Position numbers and translations under genes: made by a program. DNA of 64,000 nt from NCBI GenBank assembly GCA_002179805.1, contig NAVB01000069.1, positions 90,652-154,651 on the forward strand, read 5' to 3'. The DNA is from Acanthamoeba lenticulata (lineage: Eukaryota > Discosea > Longamoebia > Acanthamoebidae). Below, piece by piece: positions 42,845 through 54,939 of this stretch. A model generated the notes under the pieces. It ran no database searches. It saw only the letters and a list, made by a program, of their open reading frames with translations, and had not been told where the DNA came from. Every line of letters begins with the position of its first letter. Positions within the stretch are counted from its first letter, which is position 1.

Positions 42845-45800
42845 TTAGCGCTTCTGGTGCACCACAAACTTGAGCAGAAGGCCAGCGGCGACGATGAGGG
42901 CGATCCACCAGCCCAGAAGGACGAGCGAGTCGCGCAGCAGATTGTCGGTCGACATGCCGAGGCTGTTGATGAAGTCGTCGCCGGTCGTGTGCGGACAGTA
43001 GTACTTGACGGTGTTGGCCATCCCGGCGATGGGCACGGCCACCAGCTCCGAGACGGAACAGGTCAAGGCCTTGCCCTTGAGCTCGTTGATGAGAAGAGAC
43101 TCGATGCCGTACATGTCGATGTCCAGGTAGTGGGCCCAGATCCACCAGCCGGGGATGTTGTTCCGCGTGATGAGGAAGCCGGCCAGGTTGGAGTAGAGCG
43201 TGAACACCAACGCTGACAAGGCATTGGCAATGGTGATGTTCGGAGCCGCCAGACAGAGCACGTAGACGATCGCGATGGAGAGCAGGTTGCCCAACAGATA
43301 GAGCGAAAAGAAGATCCAGAACTTGCCAGCGTCGTACTGCAGGCCCGCGATGAAGTAAACCGGGATGCTGCAAAGACGGGAAAAGAGGGGATGAGCCAAT
43401 GGGCAAGCGTTGCATAAACCAAATGGCGGGCTGCGTACACATAGGTGACCGTGTTCCAGAGGGCAAAGGGAACCTCGACCAGGATAAGGTTTGCCAAGTA
43501 GACCAGAGAGGTGTAGGTGCGCGACGCTCGCTCGCGGTACATGAAGGGACGCTCCTGGATGACTTTGGCCTTGAGCTCTGGAATGGGAGGGATCAATCAG
43601 TAAACGAACACACGAAGAGAAGGCCGGAGGTGGTCGACGTACGAATGCCGAGCAAGTTGGTGATGAGCATCGTGAAGTAGAGAAGACCGCCACGCTGAGC
43701 GGCGCCCTGCTGCGTGTCGTCGAGCTGGAGGAAGTAGGTGCCGATGATGACGCCCAGCGCCAGGGGCACGGTCACCTTTTGCAAAAACTCCTCGGGGCTG
43801 CGCCAGTAGGCCAGGAAGCTGCGCTTCATGGTCTGCGTGAACTGCTGGAGGTAGGTGCTCGCGTAGCGGTGGGTCAGGCGATCCTTGAGCTTGCGCCACC
43901 GGCTCTTCTCCTCTTCGTCCAGGTCCTTGGGCGCGGGGAAGATGCCGGCCTCAAGCGAATTCTGCGTGTCGGTGTAGAACTGCGAGTGCTTGTAGGCCTC
44001 GACGTAGTAGTTCTCGTCCCGGGCGCCCGACTCGACGTCCTTTGCCTCAACGTCGGCGTTCTGCAGGTGCTGGTCCTTGGGAATGCCGGCGCCGGTGACT
44101 TCGAGGATGAACTCGGCCGGGTTCTGGTGGGGCTTCATGCGCTGGCCCATTTGCGAGAAGTAGTCGAGCATGACCGAGTAGTCGCCCTCTTGCTTGCCGA
44201 TGGGACCAAAGTAGGTCGTGAAGCCGCCCTTCTTCAGCAGCAGCAGGTGCGTGAACATGCCAAAGATCGTCGCCGACGGCTGATGGATCGTGCACACCAC
44301 GGACGTCCCGCGGCTCGCGATGTTCTTGACGGCGTTCATGACCCGCTCAGCGCCGAACGAGTCCAGGCCGGAGGTGGGCTCGTCGAGGAAGAGAATTGCT
44401 GGATCAGCGGCCATCTCGACGCCGATGGTGACGCGCTTGCGCTGATCGGCCGAGATGCCGTCGGCGGCGTTGACACCGATGACCCGGTTGGCGATGCTCT
44501 CGAGGCCGAGGATCTTGAGCAAGCTGCGCGCGTACTTCTTCTTGTCCTCCACGGGGATCACAGCCGGCAACCGACACTGTTCAACCACCAACAATCGTAA
44601 GCAGTTGGTTCACGAGCGAATGGCTGTTAAGGGGAGCGTACAAGTGCCGAGAGCTCGATGGCTTCGTAGATGGTCTGCGTGGGCGCGTGGATGTCTTGCT
44701 GCTCGACGTAGCCGATGATGCGGGAGAGGTTGTTGTCGGTCTTGCGTCCGTTGACCAGGACCTCGCCGGTGATCTTGCCGCCCGTCTTGCGGCGGGCGAG
44801 GACGTCCATGAGGGTGGACTTGCCGGCGCCGGAGGAGCCCATGAGGGCAAGCATCATGCCGGGCTTCACGTAGCCGGACACGTCGTGCAGGAGCTGCAGC
44901 TCATCCTTCTTGAGGCCCGAGCGGGCAAAGACCGAGTAGTTGAGGTTGCGCCACGAGAGGTAGGCGCCGCCTTCAACAAACTCGCCGCCCATCTTCTCGT
45001 GACCGTCATCAGAGTAGACCTGGCCGGCCTCGAGATCGTCGTCGACGTCGCGCTTGATCGGAACCTTGTCGGACGAGTGTTCCTTAAGGTGGCGCGCCTT
45101 GACTTCCTTGATGTTGAACTGCCTCATCTCCTGCTCTTCCTCCTCCGTGATCTCGACGTTCTTCATGCGGGGCTTCTTGGGCGGCGCGTGGCGCACGAAG
45201 CGAAGGCCGACGTAGGTGGCCAGCGTAAAGATGAGCCACCAGGCGATCAGGCACACGACCATGATCCATTTGAGCCACTCGCGGTCGAAGATTCCGTAGT
45301 TGTCGACGATGAAGTTTGTTCCGCTCGTGACGGGACAGGCCTGGTTGCCTCCGAAGCCCTCCGGGTAGGCCGCAGAGAACTCGGGCGCCGAGGTGGGCGG
45401 GACGAGCTCGGAAGCCGTGCAGGAGAAGGTCTGGCCCCAGAACTCGTTGGAAGCCAGGCCCTGGAATGCGTACGAGACCGGATTGGCCCAGTACCTGCGC
45501 ATTCCATCCCAGATTGTGAGTCTCGATGATCGTCGCGGCAAGAGAGGCCCATGAAGAGAGGACGTACATCCAAATCCACCATCCATAGATGTGAATCCGA
45601 GGCACGAGATAGCCGCCGAACATCAGGAGAAGGGCGATGAAGGTAGGCGCAAAGCTCTGAGCGTAGAGCAGAGAAGGCGACCACACTGACACGGTTCGCG
45701 TGAACGAACGCATCGTCTGCAAGAGAGAGAAGAGAGGTCAGGCCCACGTGGAGACAGGCGGGATCGAGGGTAGAAGAACTTCACGCACCCAAGCAAAGAG

Positions 45801-47906
45801 GAAGTTCGCCAAGATGAAGTAGCCAAAGCGGCCTCCGTCAGCGTTGAGGTTGGCCAGCCAGTAGAGAATGCTCGAGAAGGCCACTACTTCGATCAGCATC
45901 GTTGGTATCTGCGGGAGCGGGAGTGTCAGCGGCACGATCGAGCATGGGAAAGGCTAGAGGGGACGCAAGAGAAAACGAACCTCGGCGATGATGGTGGAGA
46001 AGAGGTAGGGCGAGGTACGGTAGTACTTCTGATCTCGTTGCATGTAGAACACGGGACGCTCGAAGATGGTGAGCGGCAGTGCCGTGAGGGATCCAAAGGC
46101 CCAATAGGCGAGCACGGCAAAGGTCAGGCCCACGCGCGAGTTGATGTCCGACTGGTCGTAGCCAAGACGCAAGAAGAGGGTGCCCAGGATGCAGGCCAGC
46201 GCGCACGTCGAGATGATGCGCATGATGTTGGTGGTCTTGTCGCGCCACTCCCGAGTCAGCGCTCGCTTGGTCAACAGCCAGTATTGCCTGCAGAGCCACA
46301 TCAATGGTGAGGAACGAGGTCGACATCAGCCGCCATGTCGACTACGTACATCGGGATCGAAGTCGGATATTTGGCATCTCGAGCGTAGTCGACCAGCTCG
46401 ATCTTGGCCGGGTGGTCCGCCTTGTGATCTTCAGGATTGGGTGTGAGGTCCTTGTTGGTCTCGCTGATGGTCTCGATGACGTGCCCGTAGTGGGGCGACT
46501 TCTTGTAGACCGCCACAAAGTCCTTGGGCTCGAGCCAATCGAAATCTTCGTCGGCCACCGCCGCAAGGCTGTCACTGTCTGACTCTTGTGCTTCGTCCAC
46601 GGCACGGTATTTGCTCGGATTCGCGCTCGAGATCGACTCCACGACCTCCTCTGTGAGAAAGAACACATGATTAGCGTCGTTTGTTGCCGATCAATGGAGG
46701 ATAGGGCGACATACGAAGAAACTCTGCAGGGTTGAGCGTGGAACGGCACTTGTAGCCAAGCCGCTCAAAGTAGGGCAGCGCTTCGGCTCGCTTGCCCAGG
46801 TAGGCGATCTCGCCGCGCGTGAGAATCATCACGTTGTCGAACAGGTGGAAGGTCTCATAGCTGGGCTGCAGCAGGGACACCATAGCCGTGCCGCCCATGT
46901 TCACGATCGTGCGCAGGGCTCGCATCACCTAAGAAAGGTACGAAGCAGTGAGCACCAGTTTTAAACTGATCACCACTCGAGGAAAAGAGCGTACATCATA
47001 GGAGGCCGAGGAATCGAGGCCGGTGGTGGGCTCGTCGAACAGCCACACACCGGGCGACTTGGTCCATTCAATGCCCACAGTCACGCGCTTCTTCTCGCCA
47101 CCAGAGACGCCGCGCAGAAGCGCGTCGCCGACGATGGTGTCGGCCCTGTGCTTGAGGCCCAGCAGCTGGAGGATGGCCTCCACACGCTCGGCCTTGACGC
47201 TGCTCGGCACGCCGGGCGGCATCTGGCAGTCAGCGCTGAAACGGAGCGTCTCCTTGACCGTGAGAGTCGCCATGTGGACGTCCTCTTGCTGGATGAAGGC
47301 CACGTCGCGGTGGTAGTGCTTTCGCTTGGGCACCTTGCCGTTGAAGGTAAGGCTGCCCTCGACCTTGCCCGCCCGCAGGCGGTTGGCCAGCAGTTTAAGC
47401 AGCGAGCTCTTGCCGCAACCGGGAGCGCCGAGGATGAGGGTCATCTCGCCCGGGCGAGCGTAGAAGCTGACGTCGTTGAGGATGGCCACCGGCTGCGGCC
47501 TCTTCTCGGGGACCAGTCGGTTGAACTGATTGGCGAACAGGGAGAGCACGTCTCGGTGGTGCGACGTTGGCGCTGGGGCTCGAACGCTGAGTGTGAGGTG
47601 GCTGACTGCGGCAAAGATAGGCTTGAAGTTGGGGTTGACAACTTTGCGCGTCTCCTTGATGTAGTCGCTGAAGAGCACGGTGCCCTTGTCGGGCAGGGTC
47701 AGGCGAGGCTCCTCGCCAACCTGTGTAGCGACAACGTGAGTTTCAAGCGCATCGAGAGTGATCTGGAGTGACCAGGAGCAACGTACCGACTCATCATCGT
47801 CGTTCGACAAGTCAGCTCGGTCAAAGGAGTGAGTGCTCTCTTCATCAATGCCTTCAGCGTCAGTTTCAAGGGGTATGTTGTGGAGGTCCATGGCGTCTTC
47901 TTCCAT
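42845..47906 (-). CDS. PDR-type full-size ABCG transporter
   Basis: Full-length pleiotropic-drug-resistance ABC exporter with (NBD-TMD)x2 order in about 12 exons. NBD1 has Walker A GAPGCGKSS, signature VSGGEKKRV, Walker B VWLFDEPTTGLD and the PDR-typical Gln in place of the switch His (VSLLQPSYE). NBD2 has Walker A GSSGAGKST, a degenerate signature ISADQRKRV, Walker B ILFLDEPTSGLD and normal TIHQPS. Each TMD shows six helices with a large external loop (SCTASELVPPTSAP). GWWIWMYVL and GWWIWAHYLD repeat in the two halves. The Met at 47906 (MEEDAMDL) is chosen because the longer open frame upstream lacks ATG. Plasma-membrane export of lipids or hydrophobic toxicants is the family role; substrate unknown. 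Confidence 0.93.
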
Positions 47907-48351
47907 GTGAGGTTGTTTATGGAACACAGCAGGTGTTGTGTGTTGCGGTCGTTGAGTGAATGTTGAAAAGGAGTGGCCGGACACACCCGCTTTTGTACTG
48001 TGGATATCTGCGGTTAGGAAAAAAATCTAAATCCCATTGGCGGAAACGCATCATTCCCGAATGGGGAGCCAATGAGGGAAAATTGTTTGCCGCCCTTAGG
48101 GCGAAAGATTGCAGTGCACCCCGCCAGTTGGATGACGCTCTCTAAACTTGAATCATGCGGTTCGTATTTCGGCGTCCGAGACCTCCGCTTCGGCGCCGAA
48201 ATGAGAAAGCCGCGGCACCCGAGCGGGCTAGCAAGCTTAGCTGTAATCGGAGAGCCAAATGGTATCGAGTTAAGGCCTGCTGGAAAGTGGCCGCCCCATC
48301 AAGTAAACGTCCGGGAAAAAGTCCTTCATTCTCGGGTTCCCGAGGGCAAGA
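47907..48351. promoter_or_regulatory. Region upstream of ABCG gene and downstream of DENND11
   Basis: 445 bp. It contains ATTGG/CCAAT words in both orientations (CCCATTGGCGG near 48033, AGCCAATGAG near 48068), and the palindrome TTCGGCGCCGAA near 48190 with a partial second copy (TTCGGCGTCCGA) just before it. No gene seen. Likely the promoter of the ABC transporter; the roles of the words are inferred. Confidence 0.5.
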
Positions 48352-50284
48352 TCAACAGGAAAAACAGAGAAAGCTCTTGCTGGGCTCCACGACGAAGTTG
48401 AGGTTGAGCACGCCCACGAGCGCCGACAGGTAGAGTGCGTCACTTGAGTGAAGTCCAAATCGTTCAGGTAGATCGGCTGCCCGGACCGGCTCACCCTCTT
48501 CGTGCGCCCGCAGCAAACCCTCAAACAGCTTGTCGTTGAGCCCAAGAAAGAATCTGCCGTGGCGCAGTGCAAGCGGCTCATTAGTCAGGCAAGCCTAACG
48601 ATTCAATTGGAGGGGCAAATGCGCACTTGATCAGCTGCTTCTCGGCGTTGAACGTGTTGCCGTGGGTCGACACGATATCGAGCAGGTAGCGGTAGCGCGC
48701 ACGATCGCCTTCGGTGACCCGCAAGAGCTGCTCGGCCTCGAGGGTGGGCATGTGGAACTTGTAGGTGGCCACGTAGACGTCGTAGAGGTGGAACTTCTTC
48801 TGGAAAATGGCCTCGGTGGTGCAGGCGATGAAGGCCTCCTGCTCCTGCAGCATCTTCATGTCGTTGATGTTGACGTAGAACAGCGGGTTGGCGTCCCAGC
48901 GGAACTGGCGCACGCGAGTGGCCGCCAGCAGGTTGGCGCAGTAGACGTGGGCGCAGGTCATCCGCAGCGGCGGCGGCGCGTAGAAGAGGAGGCGCTGTCG
49001 CATGAGCACGCTCTTCCAGATGGAGAACACGTTGGGCCCAAAGTGCCGCAGAAAATTGAGAAAATAGCCGTGCGGGATGCGCGACGCGAGCGACGTCGAG
49101 GCCAGCGCGGACGCCAGCGAGGAGGAAGAAGAAGCTGATGAAGAAGAAGAGGAAGAGGATGAGTCTTTGGGCAAGACCTGATGCGAGTTGTGAAAGTACT
49201 CTACGAGTAGCTGGTGGTCAAACGTTGGCGAGTGGTTGACCGCACTGTGTGTGGCACCACAGAGCATCGGTCAGTTGGCCAAGTGCAGCGCTGGGCAACA
49301 GCATGCAACGGCGGTGAACGACGCACTGGACTTGGCCGGACAGGAAGGTGATGTGATGGTGATGGTTGTAGTAGTTGGTGCTGAGCAGGCCGACGGCGCT
49401 CATGAGCACGTTTCTGAGTTCGGCGTGGCCCCGCATGAGACGCTTCTCATAGTACGACACGCCGTAGAGGTCGCCCATCTTGAAGTACCTGCAGACGAGA
49501 CGACAACAACAACATGTACACATGCGCCAACTGAGGATTTCTTCCTTCACCTTCTGGCACGAGAGAGGAAGAAGAAGAAGGTACACAATATCAGAGTCGA
49601 TGTTGTGGGAGCCGCTGGCCAGAGCCTTGAACTCGATGCCGGAGAGGTCCATGTCTTTGGGGTACTGCCACGCGATGACATTGCCTGCCGCCAAGACATC
49701 AGCAACGTCATCACCAACCATCAACGTCGCTCTGCTCCCTTCCTACACGAGGCAAGCGAGTGACGCTGTACCTTCATTGACATCAAACCGCACGATGAAG
49801 ATAGCTTTGATGGAGTTGTCGGTGGCGTCCTGTGCCTCGAGGGCATTGTTGTCAAACTTCTGCTTGTAGTGCTGTACGATGGCCAGCTCGCCCTCGTTGC
49901 TGGCACTGTCGCTCGCCCCACTCCGCAGTCCGGCAAACGAGAACGACGACGCAGATGATGACGACGTGGGAGATGAAGAGAGGAAGCTGGCGAAGCCGCC
50001 CGACCCGCGAGTAGGTGAAGTCGAGAATGGCGGGGCCGACGAATGCAGGACCGTCATGGGGTACTCGCCCGAGCCGCCCATGTCGTCGTTGAGGCCGAGC
50101 TCCTGCTCAAGTTCGGCAAGCCCGCTGCGCACGCGACGGCGCGTGCGCCCGTAATAAGAATAAGAAAATCAAATCCATCAAAAAAACACAAAGGAGCGAG
50201 CACGAAAAAGAGAGGGGCGCACTCATCATCGTCCAACTCCCCCAGGAGTGTGTCTATCGAATGTGCAGAGCCCGCACGTTCCAT
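48352..50284 (-). CDS. DENND11: DENND11/LCHN-type DENN-domain protein
   Basis: The start at 50284 (MERAGSAHSIDTLLGELDDD) splices to GLAELEQELG. A Ser-rich linker is followed by the DENN module: IKAIFIVRFDVNEGNVIAWQ, then KMGDLYGVSYYEKRLMRG, VGLLSTNYYN, HGYFLNFLRHFGPNVFSIWK, RQRLLFYAPPPLR and TFNAEKQLIKFFLGLNDKLF. The FGPN..WK..L...R.LF..PPP block and the terminal FNAEKQLIKFFL..ND block are specific to LCHN/DENND11. The final intron, whose donor is AA|GTGCGC, restores this last block in frame. DENN proteins act as Rab GEFs; which Rab is unknown. A poly-Ser tract is inserted before HGYFLNF. Confidence 0.85.
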
Positions 50285-50477
50285 CAGCAATGCTAACTAA
50301 TCAATCGGAAAGAGGGGGAAAAAGGGGTGGAAAAGAGCATAAGCAAGTTTGAGATTCCGTGGCAGCCTTGTATTTTGCTTTCTTTACATATTCTGAATTC
50401 CATTCACTTCAGTGCACCCAGCGACCACTTCGTTCACAGACAATGAGAGACGCCCAGAGCGCGTAGAGAATTGATTG
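50285..50477. promoter_or_regulatory. Divergent upstream region of DENND11 and RRM genes
   Basis: 193 bp between start codons, AT-richer than the flanking exons, with ATTTTGCTTTCTTTACATATTC in the middle. No other feature seen. Confidence 0.45.
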
Positions 50478-51713
50478 ATGGAAGACAAGCCGGTTGCCCA
50501 CGACGATGCCAGTTGTACTAACTCAGAGAATGTGATGGCTGAGAGTTCTTGCTTATTATTTGGCAACTGGGCCGACCAAGTAGAGTACGAGGAGGCGCAG
50601 CTTGCTGCCGCCGGACAGCGGCTCACTCCCACCTGGGACGAACTGATGGCCGAAGCCGCAGCGGAGATGGACATGCGCAGCTCGCCCTCACTTCGCTTCA
50701 CCTCTAGAACGGCGAAACCCCTTAAGACGCATGTTGGCGACGACTTGGAAGACTACCTGGCCCTCATTCAGGCCTATCCGAAGCGCAGGCTGCCGCCCAA
50801 AGCCAAGCGCGGAAAGGCTCCGTGCCTCGTCGACGAAGCCTACCACGCCGCAGCCGTGCGCGCGGCCACGCTGGCCCTGCGCAGAGCGCGGACAGCAGCT
50901 GCGGCCTCGACGACTGCGGACGCGGTGCCATCCGGCGGCCGCGGGACGAAGCGAAAGACCCGAAGTAGCAGCCTCAACACGGAAACCGACCGAGCCATGG
51001 GCGATGCCAAGGCCAAGAAGGGCAGTGCCACGGTACTCCAGCCCCAGCAACAGCGGAAGAAAAGCAAGAAGCCAGCCGGCGGCCAGCAGAAACGCAAGGT
51101 GGCCGAGGCGGTGGTGAATGAGGCTGGTCGGAAGCTGTTCGTAGGCGGTATCGTCTTCGCCGACCTGGAGGAGGATAAGGACGCGCAGGAGATGCGGAGC
51201 CCTGAGGAGGTGGCCTTGCTGGCCGAAGTACGGCGCGAGATCTTCGTGGAGGTCGTCCTCGGGGCCTTTGGTGAGATCGACAGCATCAAGGCCGACTGGG
51301 CGAGCCGCTACTGCCACGTCGTCTATGCCACGCGCGAGGCGGCGGAGGCGGCCTTTGCCGCGCTCAGCGACCACCAGGAGCGGCACCGGCTGTGCGAGGT
51401 TGAGGCGGCGGCCGTACTGCGGGCCGAGGGCCTCCCCGAGACTGCCGCACCGGTTCCCAGGTTCTACGTGCGCTGGCCCAAGGACGATCCCATCCGCTCC
51501 ACCGCCCACCAGCGACGTCCTGTTGTTGAGGCGGAGCCGCCGGCCGACGGTTCACCCTCTGGCTCTACTGACCCAGCGCTCGTCAAAAAGAGCTCCTGGG
51601 CGGTCAGCCACCACCGCCACGGGCCGTCGTTGCTCGTGCTGGGGCTCCTCTCCCTGTACAGCTGTATTCTACCGTGCGTCGTGGGGCTCGTGACTTTGCC
51701 CCGCCTTGTGTAA
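50478..51713 (+). CDS. RRM-domain RNA-binding protein with hydrophobic C-terminus
   Basis: 412 residues in one open exon from the ATG at 50478. The N-terminal half is Ala/Arg-rich, with WADQVEYEE and basic patches (GTKRKTRSSS, QQRKKSKKPAGGQQKRK) that look like nuclear signals. An RRM follows at about residues 215-345: RNP2 KLFVGGIVF, helix EVRREIFVEVVLGAFGEI, degenerate RNP1 SRYCHVVYA, and AAEAAFAAL. A long insert lies between the first strand and helix. The last 30 residues are hydrophobic (LLVLGLLSLYSCILPCVVGL), which is odd for an RNA-binding protein. A CTGTACAG|CTG site lies there, so an unrecognised splice could remove it. RNA target unknown. Confidence 0.66.
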   Translation: MEDKPVAHDDASCTNSENVMAESSCLLFGNWADQVEYEEAQLAAAGQRLTPTWDELMAEAAAEMDMRSSPSLRFTSRTAKPLKTHVGDDLEDYLALIQAYPKRRLPPKAKRGKAPCLVDEAYHAAAVRAATLALRRARTAAAASTTADAVPSGGRGTKRKTRSSSLNTETDRAMGDAKAKKGSATVLQPQQQRKKSKKPAGGQQKRKVAEAVVNEAGRKLFVGGIVFADLEEDKDAQEMRSPEEVALLAEVRREIFVEVVLGAFGEIDSIKADWASRYCHVVYATREAAEAAFAALSDHQERHRLCEVEAAAVLRAEGLPETAAPVPRFYVRWPKDDPIRSTAHQRRPVVEAEPPADGSPSGSTDPALVKKSSWAVSHHRHGPSLLVLGLLSLYSCILPCVVGLVTLPRLV

Positions 51714-51909
51714 AAAGACTTTGTAAAATGGACATTATAAAATACATTATTAATCCTTTTTACGTTCATAATCCGCAAATGAAGGACTCGGACTTACGGC
51801 AGGAGCCTAGGGCCAGTGGTTTCCAACGACCGAGACTGCGGACCAACGCGCCACACAAAACCACCCCTCGCGACAAGCGCCTCCGCACGCAAACACAGAT
51901 CAGGACAGG

Positions 51910-54900
51910 ATGAGCCAGCTGGACGACTTGGATGACCTGATCGCGAGCCTCGGCACTTGTACACACTCTCTTTAGACTGTCTTGTTTTATTCATCTTTGG
52001 TTGGTTACTGGCGCATCTATCGTAAACAGCCCAATCAAAAGACACTCGATTGATATGGTGTTTGTTTCCCTACTGACCGCTCTCTTTGTGGCCTCTTTCT
52101 GAGCAGCAGCCAACGCACCTGCCGCTGGAGGTGCCAGTGGGCGACGGGACTCGTTTGATGTGCTGCTCGAGAGCCTCTCTGGCTCGACATCACCAGCTAG
52201 CAAGCGTGGTTCCCGTACGTTACCCCCCCCCCTCTCTTCCTCGCACGAGCCGCTTCGCTTTCGCTCTTTGGACGAAAGCGACGGGGCAAGAGGGAGACTC
52301 ACTTGTCGCTGGAGTCCGATGTCTGATGACCCGTCGTTTGGGCGTACCTGTCGGTCGCAGGCCCAGTCTCGAGGCGCATGTCGCGACGCGCGCCCGGCAA
52401 CATCGTCCACACCGCGGGCGGGACCGACTCGTACGAGGCCCTGCTCGACAGCCTCACCGGCGAGTCGGCCCCGGCGGCCCCGGCCCCGGCGTCGCCCATC
52501 CTCTCGCACCACCAAAACCACCACCAGCCCGCCGGCCATCCGTCGTCGCGCCTGTCTCGTCCGCCCACGAACGCCGCACCGGCTCACCACCCGCACGGCG
52601 CCGGCAAGGACGACGACCTGCTCGACCAGCTCCTCGAGTCGCTGGACATCGGCGGCGCTGCTCCGGCGGTCGCTGCGGCGCCGTCGCGGGCGTCGGTGGC
52701 GCCTGTGGCGAGCAGCAACCCGCGGCTCTCGACCGTGCCGGCCGGGGCTGGGCAGCCCAACCCGCGCGCGTCGATTCGGCAGGAGGCCGCCGCTGCGTTT
52801 GCCGGCGTCGAGGATTCGCTCGACAGCCTCCTGGCCGCCCTCGACGGTCCGTCCCAGCAGCAACAGCAACAGCAGCAGTATCATCACCAGCCGCCCGCCG
52901 CTGCGGCGCCAGCGCCGCGTTCCCCGTCGGTCGCTCCCCAGACGGCGCCGGCAGGCGACTCGGACTTTGACTCGCTGTTGGCCCAGCTGAGCCAGGCCGA
53001 GGCGGCGCCGGTGGCGAGCCCGCCCGTGTCGGCGTCGAGGCGCCAGCCCCAGCCGGACATGGCCACCCTGCGCCCGTCGTTTGCCCACACGTACGCCGCT
53101 CCGTCCAGGATGTGTTTGGGTTGGTTAAGGCTGCTGACGCGTTTTGTGTCGACTCTCCTCCAGCGTGCGCCAGTCGCTGCCGCAGCCGATGCACGCCACG
53201 CTCGAAGAGCTCACCCCAGCCGAGTGGGCCGCCGAGCAGTTGGGGTGCGCCCCCCCTTGCTTTTTCCCAGCCGCTTTCGTTCTTTCCTTCGTTCTTTATG
53301 CTGACATCATCCCTCGTCAGCCAACCCCCGGCAGAGGATGCGTCGCGCGCGTCGGTGGCCTATTACCCCGAGCAGAGCCACGACGCGGACGACCACCTGC
53401 AGCCCCACTACGCGACGGTGGAGGCGGTCGACCCGCCCGTGCCCCACGGCTACGGCGCCCGTCCGGCCTCCCAGCAGGTCCCCTACCAGCAGCAGCAGCC
53501 CCGAGCCAGCGTCGGCTACGGCTCGGGCGGAGCTCCGCCGCTCAGCGGCGGCTACGGGACGCCGCACAGCCCGAGTGGTTCGCCCTACCCGTCAGCCGGC
53601 TCGCCCTACCCCTCCAGCGGCCCGGGCTCGGGCGCGGCGCCCTACTCGCCCCAGCAGCAGGCGCGCTTCTCGCAGCAACCGCCGCCGCAGCAGCAGCCCT
53701 ACCAGCCTCCGCAGCAGCAGATGGGCTACCAGCAGCCTCCGCAGCGACAGAGCTACCAGCAGCCTCCCCCGCAGCAGCAACAACAGGGCTACCCCTACCA
53801 GCAGCAACAGCAGCAGCCCTACCAGCCTCCGCAGCAGCAGCAGCAGCAGATGGGCTACCAGCAACCGCCGCAGAGGCAGAGCTACCAGCAGCCTCCCCCG
53901 CAGCAGCAACAGCCGGGCTATCCCTACCAGCCTCCGCAGCAGCAACAGCCGATGGGCTACCCGCAGCACCAGCAGCCGCAAGGCTATCCGCAGGCCTCGG
54001 CCTACCCGAGCGCGGCGCCCCGAGCCTCGCCCCCGGTCGCTCGTCCGACCGAGGAGTTCAACCCCACCGGTGCGTTTTCTCCCTGAAGTCGTCGCAACGA
54101 GCTATTACGGCTGACGCAGGCACACGCAGTGTTCGAGGAGGATTTCAAGCGCGAGGTCAACCTCATGCGCAGGGACCCGCAGGCGTACGCCCGCCTGCTC
54201 GAGAGCGAGCGCAGGCCCTACTACCAGGACAAGATCTTTGCCGCGCCCGGCGTGCAGAGGCTCCTCACGCGCGAGGGCGTCCACGCCTGCGACGACGCCA
54301 TCCACTACCTCATGTCTGTACGTCAACTGGCACACCGCCCGAGCAGCTCGACCTGCGCAGCTTCACCTCGCTCACACTCTCACGTTGCGCGGCGTGAAGT
54401 CCTCGCCCATGCCCGAGGTCGAGTTTGATTCGGGCCTCTGCCTCGCGGCCAAGCGTACGTTCCCAATCGCGCCAATTGCGGTCGAGCTCGGAGAAGAGGG
54501 CTGACTTGAGGTGGGGCGGGCCTCTTCAGAGGCGGTGACGGAGGGCGCGCCCACGGGCAGCACCAACATCTCGTCGCTGAACCACATCCAGGCCTACGGC
54601 GTGCTGACCGGCGAGATCTCCGAGCTGTCTAAGTTTGGCGCCCTCTCGGGCCGGGAGATGCTGATGACGTGGCTCATCAGTGACGGCGATGCCTCCCGTC
54701 TGCACCGGTACGTCAACGCATTGGCGCCAACGCAGTTGCGAGTGAAGTGCTTAGATGAGGTTCGTGCCTTCATGGACAGGATGGTGGTGACCGACCCCAA
54801 GTGGACCAAGATGGGCTTGGCAGCGGCCAAGCACAACTCGGTCTACAAGACTATCGGCCTCGCCACCTTCTGCACGGGCTTCGAGAACAACACGGAGGTC

Positions 54901-54939
54901 CTTGACAAAATGAGCTCCTTCAACTACATCTGGTCTTGA
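51910..54939 (+). CDS. LD-motif repeat protein with Pro/Gln repeats and CAP/SCP-like domain
   Basis: Exon 1 encodes [15 protein letters not shown], the first of six LD-like motifs (consensus LDxLLxxL). The others are [40 protein letters not shown] and [10 protein letters not shown], separated by Ala/Pro/Ser-rich linkers (51.9-53.0 kb). Next is a Pro/Gln/Tyr-rich region (53.35-54.07 kb). The C-terminal 200 residues form a CAP/SCP-like domain: [38 protein letters not shown], and [20 protein letters not shown], with the intron after LHR removing an in-frame insert. LD motifs in paxillin bind FAK, vinculin and parvin at adhesions. No LIM domain and no signal peptide are present, so the CAP domain would be cytoplasmic. 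Function unknown; an adhesion scaffold is a guess. Confidence 0.72.
53690..53970. repeat. Coding tandem repeat, Pro/Gln/Tyr-rich
   Basis: Two long near-copies lie within the coding region: [18 protein letters not shown] occurs near 53718 and again near 53850, each followed by a GYPYQ unit and [10 protein letters not shown] spacers. The CAG/CAA mixture shows the repeat is kept at protein level and not by pure codon slippage. Confidence 0.85.

Noticed and set aside
43779..45529. Two long plus-strand frames inside the ABC transporter
   Set aside because: They are antisense to NBD and TMD exons with conserved Walker and signature motifs. Their composition (VLV, AGED, HEGG runs) is typical of reverse-strand artefacts.
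47907..47984. Longer N-terminus of the ABC transporter from 47984
   Set aside because: The first codon there is GTG; the first ATG in frame is at 47906.
51991..53194. Arg/Gly-rich minus-strand frames opposite the LD-motif gene
   Set aside because: They mirror the Ala/Pro/Ser-rich linkers of the sense protein; no start context, domain or splice logic of their own.
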